64,000 bases of DNA from Streptococcus tangpeifui (GTDB lineage Bacteria; Bacillota; Bacilli; Lactobacillales; Streptococcaceae), in contig NZ_JAAKDU010000009.1 in NCBI RefSeq assembly GCF_011038795.1, positions 1-64,000 on the forward strand, read 5' to 3'. The position numbers and the translations under genes were made by a program. How positions within the stretch are numbered: the first letter of the stretch is position 1; every line of letters begins with the position of its first letter. Below the pieces are notes generated by a model. That model had not been told where the DNA came from. It was given only the letters and a program-made list of their open reading frames with translations, and did no database searches. Of this stretch, positions 8,766-17,550 are shown piece by piece.

Positions 8766-9222
8766 GTTCTCACTATATATTAGATAACTATATAAAGATA
8801 GAATATAAGGTGAAGAAGGTATTCAATCTAAGAAAACTATCTGGAGCTCTCTTCTAAGATTCATTATCATTGGAAAGTTACCCTGATTTGATAATTCAAA
8901 AACTTCGGTAAGTATTACAAAAGTGCTGTTATCACACTGGTTTACTGTGAAGAAAAATTTTCCAGCTGGTAGTCCACTTCTAATCAAAATGATATTGATA
9001 TTTTCTTTGTTGGCTCCTAGTTAACGGGGGCTAATGGATACTCTAATGGGTTATTGAGACGAGGGCTCCTAAGCATATGAACTTTAATAGTACTTCTCAA
9101 AAATGATTATAAGCTATAGCTGATAAGAGAAATAGAATTCCAAGATATTATTTCACTGCCCACTATGGGGGAGTATATCAATTCATTCCGTCTGGAGTGC
9201 TTTTTTCTTATTGTTCGAATTG
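8766..9222. other. Gene-free stretch before the amino-acid permease
   Basis: About 450 bases with stop codons in all frames and no product I can recognise. It may be decayed coding sequence associated with the accessory segment upstream. Confidence 0.4.
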
Positions 9223-9271
9223 TGCTATAATATTACCTATACTTCAAAAGGAGGAAATTCTTTGAACCTCC
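9223..9271 (+). promoter_or_regulatory. Extended -10 promoter and structured leader of the amino-acid permease
   Basis: TGCTATAAT (9223-9231) is an extended -10. The leader then carries a strong site AAAAGGAGG (9246-9254) that fits a TTG at 9262, not the permease ATG at 9308. GGAGG (9250-9254) is complementary to CCTCC (9267-9271), and a second small hairpin CCAGC/GCTGG follows. The layout could let translation of a short frame or an RNA switch control the permease, which has no site of its own. Confidence 0.5.
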
Positions 9272-9307
9272 AGCCTCTAAGCTGGCAGGTAAAGATGACA
9301 AGCTCAA

Positions 9308-10696
9308 ATGTCAGAACAACGTACAAACGGGGCAGATGTCGAAACGACGAAAAATGGTATGGATCGGGGATTGACCAACCGTCATGTCCAGATTATCGCC
9401 ATTGCCGGAACCATTGGGACAGGGCTCTTTCTGGGAGCTGGGAAGTCCATTCACCTGACGGGGCCTTCCATTGTCTTGGTTTATATCATCACAGGAATTT
9501 TTATGTACCTGATGATGCGAGGAATTGGGGAGATGCTTTTCCAAGATCCCGACCAACATACCTTTATTAACTTTATTACCAAGTACTTGGGACAGGGCTG
9601 GGGCTATTTCGCTGGCTGGTCCTACTGGATATCCTTGGTACTCTTAGGGATGGCAGAGTTGACTGCCATTGCTAAATATGTTCAATACTTCATTCCCAGC
9701 GCTCCCAGTTGGCTGATTCAGTTGGTCTTTCTCTTGATCCTCTGCGGTGTCAATGTCGTCGCCGTAGCTGTCTTTGGCGAAGTAGAGTTCTGGTTTGGGA
9801 TGATTAAGATCATTGCTATTCTAGCCTTGATTGTGACAGCTATTTTTATGGTTCTGACAGGTTTTCAGACTCCGGTTGGTCATGCCAGTCTAACCAATAT
9901 CTTCCATGGTTTTAATTTCTTTCCTTTGGGGATTGATCATTTCTTTATGGCTTTCCAAATGGTCTTCTTTGCCTATCAGGCTATTGAGTTTGTCGGGATT
10001 ACAACATCTGAAACTAAGAATCCTAGAGAGGTTCTGCCTAAGGCCATTCATGCTATTCCAAGTCGAATTATGTTCTTCTATGTAGGAGCCTTGATTGCTA
10101 TTATGTCAATCTTCCCTTGGAGGCAGCTGCCTGATGACCAGTCCCCTTTTGTTATGGTATTTAAGTTAGCCGGTGTCAACTGGGCAGCTGCTCTTATCAA
10201 CTTTGTGGTTTTGACAGCAGCAGCCTCCTCCCTCAATTCTATGCTCTATTCCAGCGGCCGTCATCTCTACCAATTGGCCAGAGAAACGCCTGCCTTGGAT
10301 CGCTACAAACTTAACCGTTTGTCTCGGACCAATGTTCCGCAAAATGCTATTTTTACCTCAGCTGGATTTATGGTTATTGCGGCTATTCTCAGCGTAGTTC
10401 CATGGATTTCCGATAGTTTTACCGTTATCACCTCATCTTCTTCAGGGGTTTACATTGCTATCTATGCCCTTACTATGCTGGCCCATCTACGCTATCGCAA
10501 ATCGCAAGACTTTATGGCGAATGGCTTTCTCATGCCAGCCTATAAGGTGCTTAATCCCTTGACTATTGCCTTCTTTGGCTTTATCTATTTGTCACTCTTT
10601 CTGCAACAGTCAACCTTTATTGGAGCAGTCGGCTCGACCCTTTGGATTTTGGTCATGGGAACCATTTGTCAAATGGTTACGCGTAAGAATGATTAA
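9308..10696 (+). CDS. Amino-acid permease, APC superfamily
   Basis: 462 residues with about twelve membrane segments. N-terminal GLTNRHVQIIAIAGTIGTGLFLGAG is the AAT-family signature (CycA, AnsP, ProY, RocE relatives). A hydrophilic N-terminus of about 25 residues precedes it. ISLVLLGMAELTAIAKYVQY and QAIEFVGITTSETKNPREVLPKAI are further conserved blocks. It should import an amino acid such as Ala/Ser/Gly by proton symport; the exact substrate is not determinable. The assigned ATG lacks a ribosome site, and ATG 9359 (MDRGLTNRH) is a possible alternative start. A good terminator follows at 10847. Confidence 0.88.
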   Translation: MSEQRTNGADVETTKNGMDRGLTNRHVQIIAIAGTIGTGLFLGAGKSIHLTGPSIVLVYIITGIFMYLMMRGIGEMLFQDPDQHTFINFITKYLGQGWGYFAGWSYWISLVLLGMAELTAIAKYVQYFIPSAPSWLIQLVFLLILCGVNVVAVAVFGEVEFWFGMIKIIAILALIVTAIFMVLTGFQTPVGHASLTNIFHGFNFFPLGIDHFFMAFQMVFFAYQAIEFVGITTSETKNPREVLPKAIHAIPSRIMFFYVGALIAIMSIFPWRQLPDDQSPFVMVFKLAGVNWAAALINFVVLTAAASSLNSMLYSSGRHLYQLARETPALDRYKLNRLSRTNVPQNAIFTSAGFMVIAAILSVVPWISDSFTVITSSSSGVYIAIYALTMLAHLRYRKSQDFMANGFLMPAYKVLNPLTIAFFGFIYLSLFLQQSTFIGAVGSTLWILVMGTICQMVTRKND

Positions 10697-10846
10697 TTAA
10701 TGCTATAGTCCTCATGTAGTGAAAAATAAAATCACTAGAAACTATATGCTGGATTTTCGTGTGTCTAAAGAAATCTAAAGCCAATATAAGAAATATTAAA
10801 GATTGTTTAATCAGCTTTAACTCTTGCAAAATCAATATATAAATAG

Positions 10847-10878
10847 TCCTAGAAGAGTTTCTCTTCTAGGATTTTTTT
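10847..10878 (+). terminator. Terminator of the amino-acid permease
   Basis: TCCTAGAAGAG and CTCTTCTAGGA form a perfect 11-base stem with a three-base loop, followed by seven T. It lies about 150 bases beyond the stop. Confidence 0.9.
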
Positions 10879-10926
10879 AGGATAGTAAAACCTTAGCACG
10901 AGCTCAAAGTTTTTTAATTATGAGGA

Positions 10927-11145
10927 TTAATTATTATTTTCATCATCTTGATAGCAAATTTTTTTATTGTTAGTATCAATCGGTATTTGATGAATGTCAT
11001 AGGTATTAGGAATGATAAATGAACTTTTCATAAATTTGATGGTCATTGATGGGAATTTGGAATATTTCAATGTATTAGCAAGCCAATAATTTTCAGTTAG
11101 AGCCAGTACATTTAGTTCAAAAAAATGTAAATCGCTTATCTTCAT
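10927..11145 (-). CDS. Small hypothetical protein (uncertain)
   Basis: A 72-residue frame on the minus strand starting MKISDLHFFELNVLAL and ending with an Asp/Asn-rich tail. I do not recognise it. The composition is natural-looking and AT-rich, but the start lacks a good ribosome site (only a distant GGGA). It may be a fragment of a larger lost gene. The surrounding 10.9-11.2 kb stretch holds no other gene. Confidence 0.3.
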   Translation of the reverse strand: MKISDLHFFELNVLALTENYWLANTLKYSKFPSMTIKFMKSSFIIPNTYDIHQIPIDTNNKKICYQDDENNN

Positions 11146-11247
11146 ATAAAAAGTTTATATCCCAAACTTAAAATAATAGCCTTTCAACTTGAGGAAAAAG
11201 TAATGGTGTTATTGATGCTGTTGTTTTTGCATTAATGAGGCAATATT

Positions 11248-11290
11248 AAAAACCAGAGGATCACATCTTCGTGCCCCTCTGGTTTTAGTT
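11248..11290. terminator. Bidirectional terminator downstream of the TetR gene
   Basis: AAAACCAGAGG and CCTCTGGTTTT enclose a loop of about 17 bases. It lies 34 bases past the TetR stop on the minus strand, with T runs on both sides. Confidence 0.8.
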
Positions 11291-11323
11291 AGTCGAAAAA
11301 TCTTTTTGCCTAAGATTCTTTAA

Positions 11324-11863
11324 TTACCAAAAGATATTCTCTATTTTCATAATAATATCAGTGATTTCTGAAGGTTTTTCTCTTAAATCATTTTTTATCC
11401 AAGATGAAATGACGGTTTCAAAAGAAGCACAAAAAACCTGAATAATAATATCATTAGAGATTCCAGTGTGAGTTTTCATTTTATTTTTTAAAGTAGGGTT
11501 ATTATTTATAATATTTCTTATTAACTCTTGAACTTTTTGGGAAAATTCCATGTGAGAGGCTTGAGAGATAGCTTTAAAGTGTTTAAAATCCAATTGAATC
11601 TCTTCTAGGGTTTCCACTATTTTTTCTCTTTTGGACAAATTACCTTTGGAAAGGATATTCCAGAATCTTTCCAATGTTTCTTCACCAATAGTATAGGCTA
11701 AATCATCTTTATCCAGAAAATGTTGATAAAAGGTGCCTCGACTGACATTTGCCCGTTTTGCAATTTCACCAATCGAAATTTTGAAGTAATCTTTCTCTAA
11801 TAGTAAATCGATTAAGGCGTTTTTGAGATGTTTTACACTTTGTGTCTGTCTTATTTGACTCAT
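11324..11863 (-). CDS. TetR/AcrR-family transcriptional regulator
   Basis: 179 residues. The N-terminal helix-turn-helix is typical: KISIGEIAKRANVSRGTFYQHFLDKDDL (about 28-55). The C-terminal ligand domain is divergent. It is transcribed away from a DHA2-type multidrug transporter with 181 bases between the starts, the classic arrangement for a drug-responsive repressor controlling its own efflux pump. Both genes are more AT-rich than the housekeeping genes around them, so the pair may have been acquired together. I could not fix the operator by eye. Confidence 0.92.
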   Translation of the reverse strand: MSQIRQTQSVKHLKNALIDLLLEKDYFKISIGEIAKRANVSRGTFYQHFLDKDDLAYTIGEETLERFWNILSKGNLSKREKIVETLEEIQLDFKHFKAISQASHMEFSQKVQELIRNIINNNPTLKNKMKTHTGISNDIIIQVFCASFETVISSWIKNDLREKPSEITDIIMKIENIFW

Positions 11864-12044
11864 TTTTTTTCTTAATTTAACAACTTGTTCAATTTTGTCA
11901 TGGCTATTTTTTACGTACTATTATATTCTTTTTTTATAAATTATCAATAAATTCCGGCATCCTTCTTGGAAATGCTTGTCTAGTATTTTATTGCGTAGTT
12001 TATTATTTTACATTTATTCTTTATTCAGAAAGGAGACATATTAA

Positions 12045-13814
12045 ATGTCGAATATAAGAAAAATTATCGGTTTTATCGGTCTTATTCTGGCAATGTTTAT
12101 GGGAGCTTTAGATGCTACGATTGTCAACATTGCCCTTCCTGATATCATGGACAATTTACACACAGGGCTGACTGATACTAGCTGGGTTGCTACAATTTAT
12201 GTTTTAGCTATGTCAGCTTTTATTATTACAGCATCTAAACTGGCGGATATTTACGGTCGAAAGTTAGTCATGCTCATTGGGGTGATTGTATTTGGAGGCT
12301 TTTCATTTGCTTGTATGACCGCAAGCTCACTTTTCCCTCTTATTATTTATCGCTTTTTTCAAGGACTTGGAGGAGCGATTCTTACTCCTATTGTTTTGCC
12401 TATGGGGATTGAACTGTTTGGAAAAAAGAAAACAAGTCGCATTACTGCAGTTATAGGGGCTTTTGGAGCTATTGCAGCGGCAGGAGGACCTGTCATAGGA
12501 GGGATAATTATAAATTGGACCAGTTATCACTGGATTTTTGGTATTAATGTTCCGATAGCTGTCTTAGCCTTACTTTTTATTTTAATGGGAACACAGGAAT
12601 CATACGACTCAAGTATAACTAAGAATATTGATTGGCTAGGCGTGATTTTTCTAACGCTTGCACTAGGAGGATTGATTTTTGGTCTGTTAGAAGGCCGAGA
12701 ATACGGTTGGACTTCTCAGGCAATCGTATCAAGTTTCATGCTGAGCTTGGTAGGATTAGTTCTTCTTATTCTTACTGAGAGAAAAGTCCAATCACCAATT
12801 ATAGAGCTCTCCTTATTTCGAGAAAAAACATTTACGGCTTCCAGTATTGTCTATATGGTCTTTGGATTTGCCATTATCGTGCCTTCATTTGTAGTGAATT
12901 ATTTTTTGCAAAATGTCCGCAACTACTCAGCATTGCACTCAGCTTATTTAATCGTTCCGGCTTCTCTAGCTATAGCAATAGGTATGCCCTTGGCAACAAA
13001 GATGTATCAAAAACTCAGTGCTAAGCTGTTAATTGGTATTGGAATAGCAGTTACGGCTGGCGGCTTATTCATGTTGGGATTTGTTGAACAAAATACTTCA
13101 AAAGGTATTATCGTTTGCTGTAATATTATTATTGGCCTTGGCCTTGGTTTTATGGCGATGGCGCTTACTTCCTCAGTAAAATATCTGCCAGTTACCAAAA
13201 CAGGGATCGGCTCAGGTATTGTCAACGCTTCAAGGTATATTGGACAGGCTTTAGGTATAGCTTTGCTTGTTACTATTTTAAACGGAAATATTAATACAGC
13301 AAAAGCTAATATTAAAGAAGAAGCTTATCATCAAATTGATCATCGTGTTCTATCAACAAAAGTAAAGAAAGTCGCACGTGAAGAAATAAGAAATACTTTT
13401 AAAACATCTAAAAATAGTACTAATACATCAAAGAAACAAAACACAATGGTTAAAAGAATCAAGCAAGCAGCGCAGGATAAAAGTAAATTGCCTAAGCCTA
13501 AAAAGGGTAGTGATTATCGTAAGCTTTATGATGCTAATGAGCTGATGGTTGCTGGTTCTGAAAAAATTGCTGGGGCTGTTCCGCTTCCACAGTTGAAATC
13601 AAGCTTGTCCAGCCTGTCAATGGGTCAAAAGGAGATGAGTACGGCTATCCAATTATTAGCACAAAAGGAAGAGTTAACGGATTCTCTAAAAAATATTGTA
13701 AAATCTAAAAATGATGAATTAAGTCAAGCATTCGACCAAGTATTTAATATTGGCGGTATCATCGTTCTAGTATGCTTACCCCTTGCCTATATGACAGATA
13801 AGAAAAATCAATGA
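12045..13814 (+). CDS. DHA2-family MFS drug exporter (EmrB/QacA type)
   Basis: 589 residues, larger than the usual 450-520 for the family. Motif D1 LDATIVNIALPDI (about 22-34), motif A ASKLADIYGRK (about 63-75) and motif C GPVIGGIIINW (about 147-159) identify a 14-helix DHA2 antiporter. The extra length is a hydrophilic, Lys-rich insertion of roughly 140 residues (about 420-565) between the last two membrane segments. It should export cationic or lipophilic compounds in exchange for protons and is probably repressed by the divergent TetR protein. Good site AAAGGAG precedes ATG. Confidence 0.93.
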   Translation: MSNIRKIIGFIGLILAMFMGALDATIVNIALPDIMDNLHTGLTDTSWVATIYVLAMSAFIITASKLADIYGRKLVMLIGVIVFGGFSFACMTASSLFPLIIYRFFQGLGGAILTPIVLPMGIELFGKKKTSRITAVIGAFGAIAAAGGPVIGGIIINWTSYHWIFGINVPIAVLALLFILMGTQESYDSSITKNIDWLGVIFLTLALGGLIFGLLEGREYGWTSQAIVSSFMLSLVGLVLLILTERKVQSPIIELSLFREKTFTASSIVYMVFGFAIIVPSFVVNYFLQNVRNYSALHSAYLIVPASLAIAIGMPLATKMYQKLSAKLLIGIGIAVTAGGLFMLGFVEQNTSKGIIVCCNIIIGLGLGFMAMALTSSVKYLPVTKTGIGSGIVNASRYIGQALGIALLVTILNGNINTAKANIKEEAYHQIDHRVLSTKVKKVAREEIRNTFKTSKNSTNTSKKQNTMVKRIKQAAQDKSKLPKPKKGSDYRKLYDANELMVAGSEKIAGAVPLPQLKSSLSSLSMGQKEMSTAIQLLAQKEELTDSLKNIVKSKNDELSQAFDQVFNIGGIIVLVCLPLAYMTDKKNQ

Positions 13815-13959
13815 TTATATAAATACGATTTTATTTCATTCAAATTTAAATTAATATTCCTCTAAGGAATAATGTATTTTCTGGTTCAACTTTATACCTA
13901 ATATCCTTAATTGTATAGATTTTAAGCGGGTACATTATTTACTTCTTCTTTCGAATACT

Positions 13960-14325
13960 TGAGGCTGGGCAGGAACTCATCCAGTATTCCTGCTTTGGAA
14001 TAAACTTTTGGCGTAGTGGTTGGGAGTAAGACTTATTAGCTATGCCAAAAAGTCTTACTCCTGCACAGTTCATGAGGTGCTTTAGCACCAATGAACCACT
14101 GCTGGTTGGTTTTCCTTTTGCCATAAGGCCAAAGCGGAAAAACTAAACGAATGTATCTTATTTCCAATCTCAAAAGATCCCAGACCTTTTGCTTGCAAAG
14201 TAAGTGTCAAAAACGCTCTGGCAAGAGACCCTTTCAGGTCACCACCTTGAAACTAGGGAGTAGTGAGAACCAAAATTTTTAATATTGGGGTTGACCCCAC
14301 TCCCAAATTCTCTAAAATACGACTG
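13960..14325. repeat. Mosaic intergenic repeat, family 1, copy 1
   Basis: Starts with GAGGCTGGGCAGGAACTC and contains a core with nested inverted repeats: GGAGTAAGACTT/AAGTCTTACTCC (about 14023-14063), GTTCATGAGGTGC/CACCAATGAAC (about 14068-14096) and outer GTAGTGGTT/AACCACTGC. The remaining part (about 14190-14325) is reverse-complementary to the 50.84-50.95 kb stretch, and the core to 50.98-51.13 kb. A third copy of the core lies at 61.50-61.62 kb. No protein is encoded. The whole 13815-14549 gap holds nothing else except the pncB promoter. Confidence 0.75.
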
Positions 14326-14512
14326 ATATTAATTAAGAAAATATCTAATGGTTTGAGAATGGCCTGGTTAAGGTATTTAATAGCTCTGTATCTTTTGAAA
14401 TTGAACAGGAGCTGAAAGACTGATAATTTAGACTGCCGTCCTAATAAATCGACATTTTTGTCTGTCCTCTAAAATTCTTCATTTTTCTTACTGCCCTTAG
14501 TATTTTCTATTA

Positions 14513-14521
14513 TGTTATAAT
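14513..14521 (+). promoter_or_regulatory. Extended -10 promoter of pncB
   Basis: TGTTATAAT is an extended -10 that ends 28 bases before the pncB start, with site AAAGGAG between. Confidence 0.6.
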
Positions 14522-14549
14522 AGTCACAAACTCAAAGGAGAACAGGCAG

Positions 14550-16007
14550 ATGTATGCAGACAACAGTTTAACTTTACATACTGATTTATATCAACTTAAT
14601 ATGATGCAGGTCTATTTTAATCAAGGGATTCACAATAAAAGATCTGTTTTTGAGGTTTTTTTCCGCAAAGAGCCTTTTGCTAATGGTTATGCGATTTTTG
14701 CCGGTTTAGAGCGAATTATCGACTATCTCAATCATCTGACCTTTTCACAAACAGATTTGGCTTATTTGAAAGATTTGGGTTATCCTAAGAATTTCTTAGA
14801 TTACTTGGAAAATCTTGAGATGACCTTGAGCGTTCGTTCGGCTAAGGAGGGGGATTTGGTCTTTGCTAATGAGCCTATCGTGCAAATCGAAGGTCCTTTA
14901 GCACAATGTCAGTTGGTAGAGACGGCTATCCTTAATATTGTCAACTACCAAACCTTGATTGCGACCAAGGCTGCTCGGATTCGATCGGTTATTGATGATG
15001 AACCCTTGATGGAATTTGGAACCCGTCGGGCTCAAGAACTGGATGCAGCGATCTGGGGGACTAGAGCTGCAGTCATAGGCGGTGCTAATGCTACTTCCAA
15101 TGTTCGGGCTGGTAAGCTGTTTGGTATCCCAGTTTCCGGAACCCATGCTCATGCTCTAGTTCAGGCCTATGGTAATGACTATGATGCTTTTATGGCTTAC
15201 GCAGGGACCCATAAAGATTGTGTTTTCTTGGTGGATACCTACGATACTTTGAGATTGGGCGTACCAGCAGCTATCAAGGCGGCTAAAGAGCTAGGTGATA
15301 AGATTAATTTTCTGGGTGTTCGCTTGGATTCGGGGGATTTGGCTTACTTGTCGAAAAAAGTCCGCAAGCAGCTGGATGAAGCTGGCTTCCCAAATGCTCA
15401 TATCTATGCTTCCAATGACCTTGATGAAAATACGATTCTCAACCTTAAGATGCAAAAAGCTAAGATTGATGTCTGGGGTGTCGGTACCAAGTTGATTACA
15501 GCCTATGATCAACCAGCTCTAGGGGCTGTTTACAAGATGGTTGCTTTAGAGGATGACGAGGGCATCATGCAAAATACCATTAAGCTGTCCAACAATGCTG
15601 AAAAGGTTTCAACGCCTGGTAAAAAGCAGGTTTGGCGGATTACTAGCCGCGAGAAGGGCAAATCTGAAGGTGATTACATCACCTATGATGGCGTTGATGT
15701 CAATGAGGTTAAGGAATTGAACATGTTCCATCCAACCTATACTTATATTAATAAGACTGTTAAGAACTTTGATGCTGTTCCCCTTCTGCAGGACATCTTT
15801 AAGGAGGGAAGTTTGGTCTACGAACGGCCGAGCTTGATGGCAATCAAGGATTACGCTAGGAAAGAGTTGGATCATCTTTGGGATGAATACAAGCGAGTCC
15901 TCAATCCGCAGGATTATCCAGTTGATTTAGCTCCTGATGTTTGGCAAGACAAGATGGACTTGATTGCCAAAATGCGGGAAAAGGCCAATCAAACTCAGGA
16001 CTTTTAA
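14550..16007 (+). CDS. pncB: Nicotinate phosphoribosyltransferase
   Basis: 485 residues, normal for the Gram-positive long form. The N-terminus LHTDLYQLNMMQVYF and the block EFGTRRAQELDAAIWGTRAAVIGGANATSNV (about 157-187), with SGTHAHALVQAYG (about 195-207), are conserved active-site regions, the His in GTHAHA being the phosphorylated residue in this family. It makes nicotinate mononucleotide from nicotinate, PRPP and ATP, the first step of NAD salvage. nadE, for the last step, follows in the same orientation, but the two are separated by 600 bases filled with a tandem repeat array. Confidence 0.96.
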   Translation: MYADNSLTLHTDLYQLNMMQVYFNQGIHNKRSVFEVFFRKEPFANGYAIFAGLERIIDYLNHLTFSQTDLAYLKDLGYPKNFLDYLENLEMTLSVRSAKEGDLVFANEPIVQIEGPLAQCQLVETAILNIVNYQTLIATKAARIRSVIDDEPLMEFGTRRAQELDAAIWGTRAAVIGGANATSNVRAGKLFGIPVSGTHAHALVQAYGNDYDAFMAYAGTHKDCVFLVDTYDTLRLGVPAAIKAAKELGDKINFLGVRLDSGDLAYLSKKVRKQLDEAGFPNAHIYASNDLDENTILNLKMQKAKIDVWGVGTKLITAYDQPALGAVYKMVALEDDEGIMQNTIKLSNNAEKVSTPGKKQVWRITSREKGKSEGDYITYDGVDVNEVKELNMFHPTYTYINKTVKNFDAVPLLQDIFKEGSLVYERPSLMAIKDYARKELDHLWDEYKRVLNPQDYPVDLAPDVWQDKMDLIAKMREKANQTQDF

Positions 16008-16217
16008 GGATAGTCCTGACTAAGGGGTTAAAGCAAGGTTTTCAATTGGCTGATAGGCTACTTTCAGGGTCTCATTTTCAAGTGTGATAGTGATGTTTAT
16101 AAATACAGGACTAATTTTTTCGGAGACAAGATGACTTCTCTTGTGTGTCAGTAGTCAGCAGCAAGTCGCTATTCTCTGGCAGTAATTTTTGCTAAAGCGA
16201 ACGTCCTTTAGTATTTT

Positions 16218-16596
16218 GTCAATTGAATACGGCTAAAAGCTCGGGATTTAGACAAGTTTCCTTGTGTGCAAGCACACAGTATCACCTTTCTAAAATCCTA
16301 ATTGCTTTTTACGCCCTTTGTATCTTAATTTAACTGAACACGCTTACGACTGAGCAGCGTTCAGTAGTCTGAGGAGAGCCTGCTGAAGCTTGCTTCCTAA
16401 AAGCTAAAAAGCAACAATTAGGCAAGCAGAAACTTCAGACTTTTTAAAATCCTTTGAGTCGCTTGATGGCTTAGTATCTTAGTAATCGAATATGACTACA
16501 CTCCTGTGAAAAAAGTCACTTTCTTTGAATCTATGTGATTCATTGTCAGGTTTCCAATTTTTCTTTGGAGTGTTTAATGGCTTAATATCTTAAATA
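16218..16596 (+). repeat. Tandem array of three family-2 repeats between pncB and nadE
   Basis: Three units of about 110-165 bases lie end to end, each ending in TATCTTA (16321, 16475, 16586) or close to it. Left ends read GAAyACG-C with a variable arm and right ends a complementary arm then GGCTTAgTATCTTA. Arms differ but stay complementary: unit 1 GGCTAAAAGC with GCTTTTTACGCC, unit 2 ACGACT with AGTCG, unit 3 ACACTCC with GGAGTGT. Related single or paired units occur at 49.6, 58.8 and 62.1-62.7 kb. No coding capacity. Confidence 0.75.
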
Positions 16597-16608
16597 GAGG
16601 AGGTAGCG

Positions 16609-17433
16609 ATGAGCTTACAGGAAGATATTATTAAAGAATTAGGGGTTCAACTACATATTGATCCCAAGCAAGAAATCAGACGCTCAGTAGATTTTCTCAA
16701 GGCTTATTTGAAAAAGCATAGCTTTTTAAAGAGTTATGTATTAGGCATCTCTGGCGGTCAGGATTCCAGCTTAGCCGGTCGTCTGGCTCAAATGGCTGTT
16801 GAGGAACTGCGTTCTGAAACAGGTGAACTCTACAAATTTATCGCTATTCGTCTACCTTACGGGGTTCAGGCCGATGAGGCTGATGCTCAAAAGGCTCTGT
16901 CCTTTATTCAACCGGATGTTTCGTTGACCATTAATATCAAGGAAGCGGTCGATGGTCAAGTAGCAGAGCTGGCGAAGGCGGGCGTTAAAGTTTCTGATTT
17001 TAACAAAGGGAATATCAAGGCCCGCCAACGGATGATTACCCAGTATGCTGTAGCTGGGGAAAATAGCGGAGCGGTTATTGGGACAGATCATGCGGCTGAA
17101 AATCTGACTGGTTTCTTTACCAAGTTTGGTGATGGGGGCGCTGATATTTTGCCTCTCTTTCGTCTTAATAAGCGTCAAGGGAAGCAGCTTCTAGCAGAAT
17201 TGGGGGCTGACCAATCTCTCTATGAAAAAATTCCGACAGCAGATTTAGAAGAAAACAAACCTGGTATTGCTGATGAAGTAGCTCTGGGTGTGACTTATCA
17301 GGATATTGATGATTATCTGGAAGGGAAGCGTGTTAGTCCTCAGGCTCAAAAGACGATTGAAACTTGGTGGTTCAAGGGTGAGCACAAGCGCCATCTGCCA
17401 ATCACTGTCTTTGATGATTTTTGGAAAGATTAA
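16609..17433 (+). CDS. nadE: NH3-dependent NAD+ synthetase
   Basis: 274 residues, the short ammonia-dependent form without a glutaminase domain. The PP-loop ATP pyrophosphatase motif is GISGGQDSS (about 45-53). [29 protein letters not shown] (about 156-184) and [17 protein letters not shown] are conserved. It converts nicotinate adenine dinucleotide to NAD+. Strong site AGAGGAGG precedes the ATG, just after the last repeat unit, so the repeats would lie in its 5' untranslated region if it is transcribed from pncB. Confidence 0.97.
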   Translation: MSLQEDIIKELGVQLHIDPKQEIRRSVDFLKAYLKKHSFLKSYVLGISGGQDSSLAGRLAQMAVEELRSETGELYKFIAIRLPYGVQADEADAQKALSFIQPDVSLTINIKEAVDGQVAELAKAGVKVSDFNKGNIKARQRMITQYAVAGENSGAVIGTDHAAENLTGFFTKFGDGGADILPLFRLNKRQGKQLLAELGADQSLYEKIPTADLEENKPGIADEVALGVTYQDIDDYLEGKRVSPQAQKTIETWWFKGEHKRHLPITVFDDFWKD

Positions 17434-17437
17434 GTTC

Positions 17438-17463
17438 AAGTAGTCCTCTGAGGCTACTTTTTT
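17438..17463 (+). terminator. Terminator of nadE
   Basis: AAGTAG and CTACTT with CC/GG extension close a small loop, followed by TTTTTT, starting five bases after the stop. Confidence 0.8.
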
Positions 17464-17485
17464 GAATACATTTGGGGGTAATCCC

Positions 17486-17524
17486 TTGCTTGGCTTGTTT
17501 TCCTATGTTATACTACTTGTAAGT
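17486..17524 (+). promoter_or_regulatory. Promoter and possible operator of the S24-type repressor
   Basis: TTGCTT (17486-17491), 17-base spacer, TATACT (17509-17514) with TGT before it. ACTTGTAAGT (17515-17524) just downstream has ACTT/AAGT half-sites and is a possible autoregulatory operator, though the arms are short. Confidence 0.5.
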
Positions 17525-17550
17525 TATAAAACTAATGATGAGGTGAGGCT

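Noticed and set aside
9211-9570. 119-residue frame overlapping the amino-acid permease start
   Set aside because: Not called as a gene: it is out of register with the conserved permease and has no recognisable domain. Its internal TTG with a strong site is reported as a leader signal instead.
11864-12044. TetR operator between the divergent TetR and exporter genes
   Set aside because: Only short, imperfect dyads (around TTACGTAC and TTGCGTAG) were seen; not good enough to call.
13939-14124. 61-residue minus-strand frame
   Set aside because: Lies within a family-1 repeat made of inverted repeats; the frame is a by-product.
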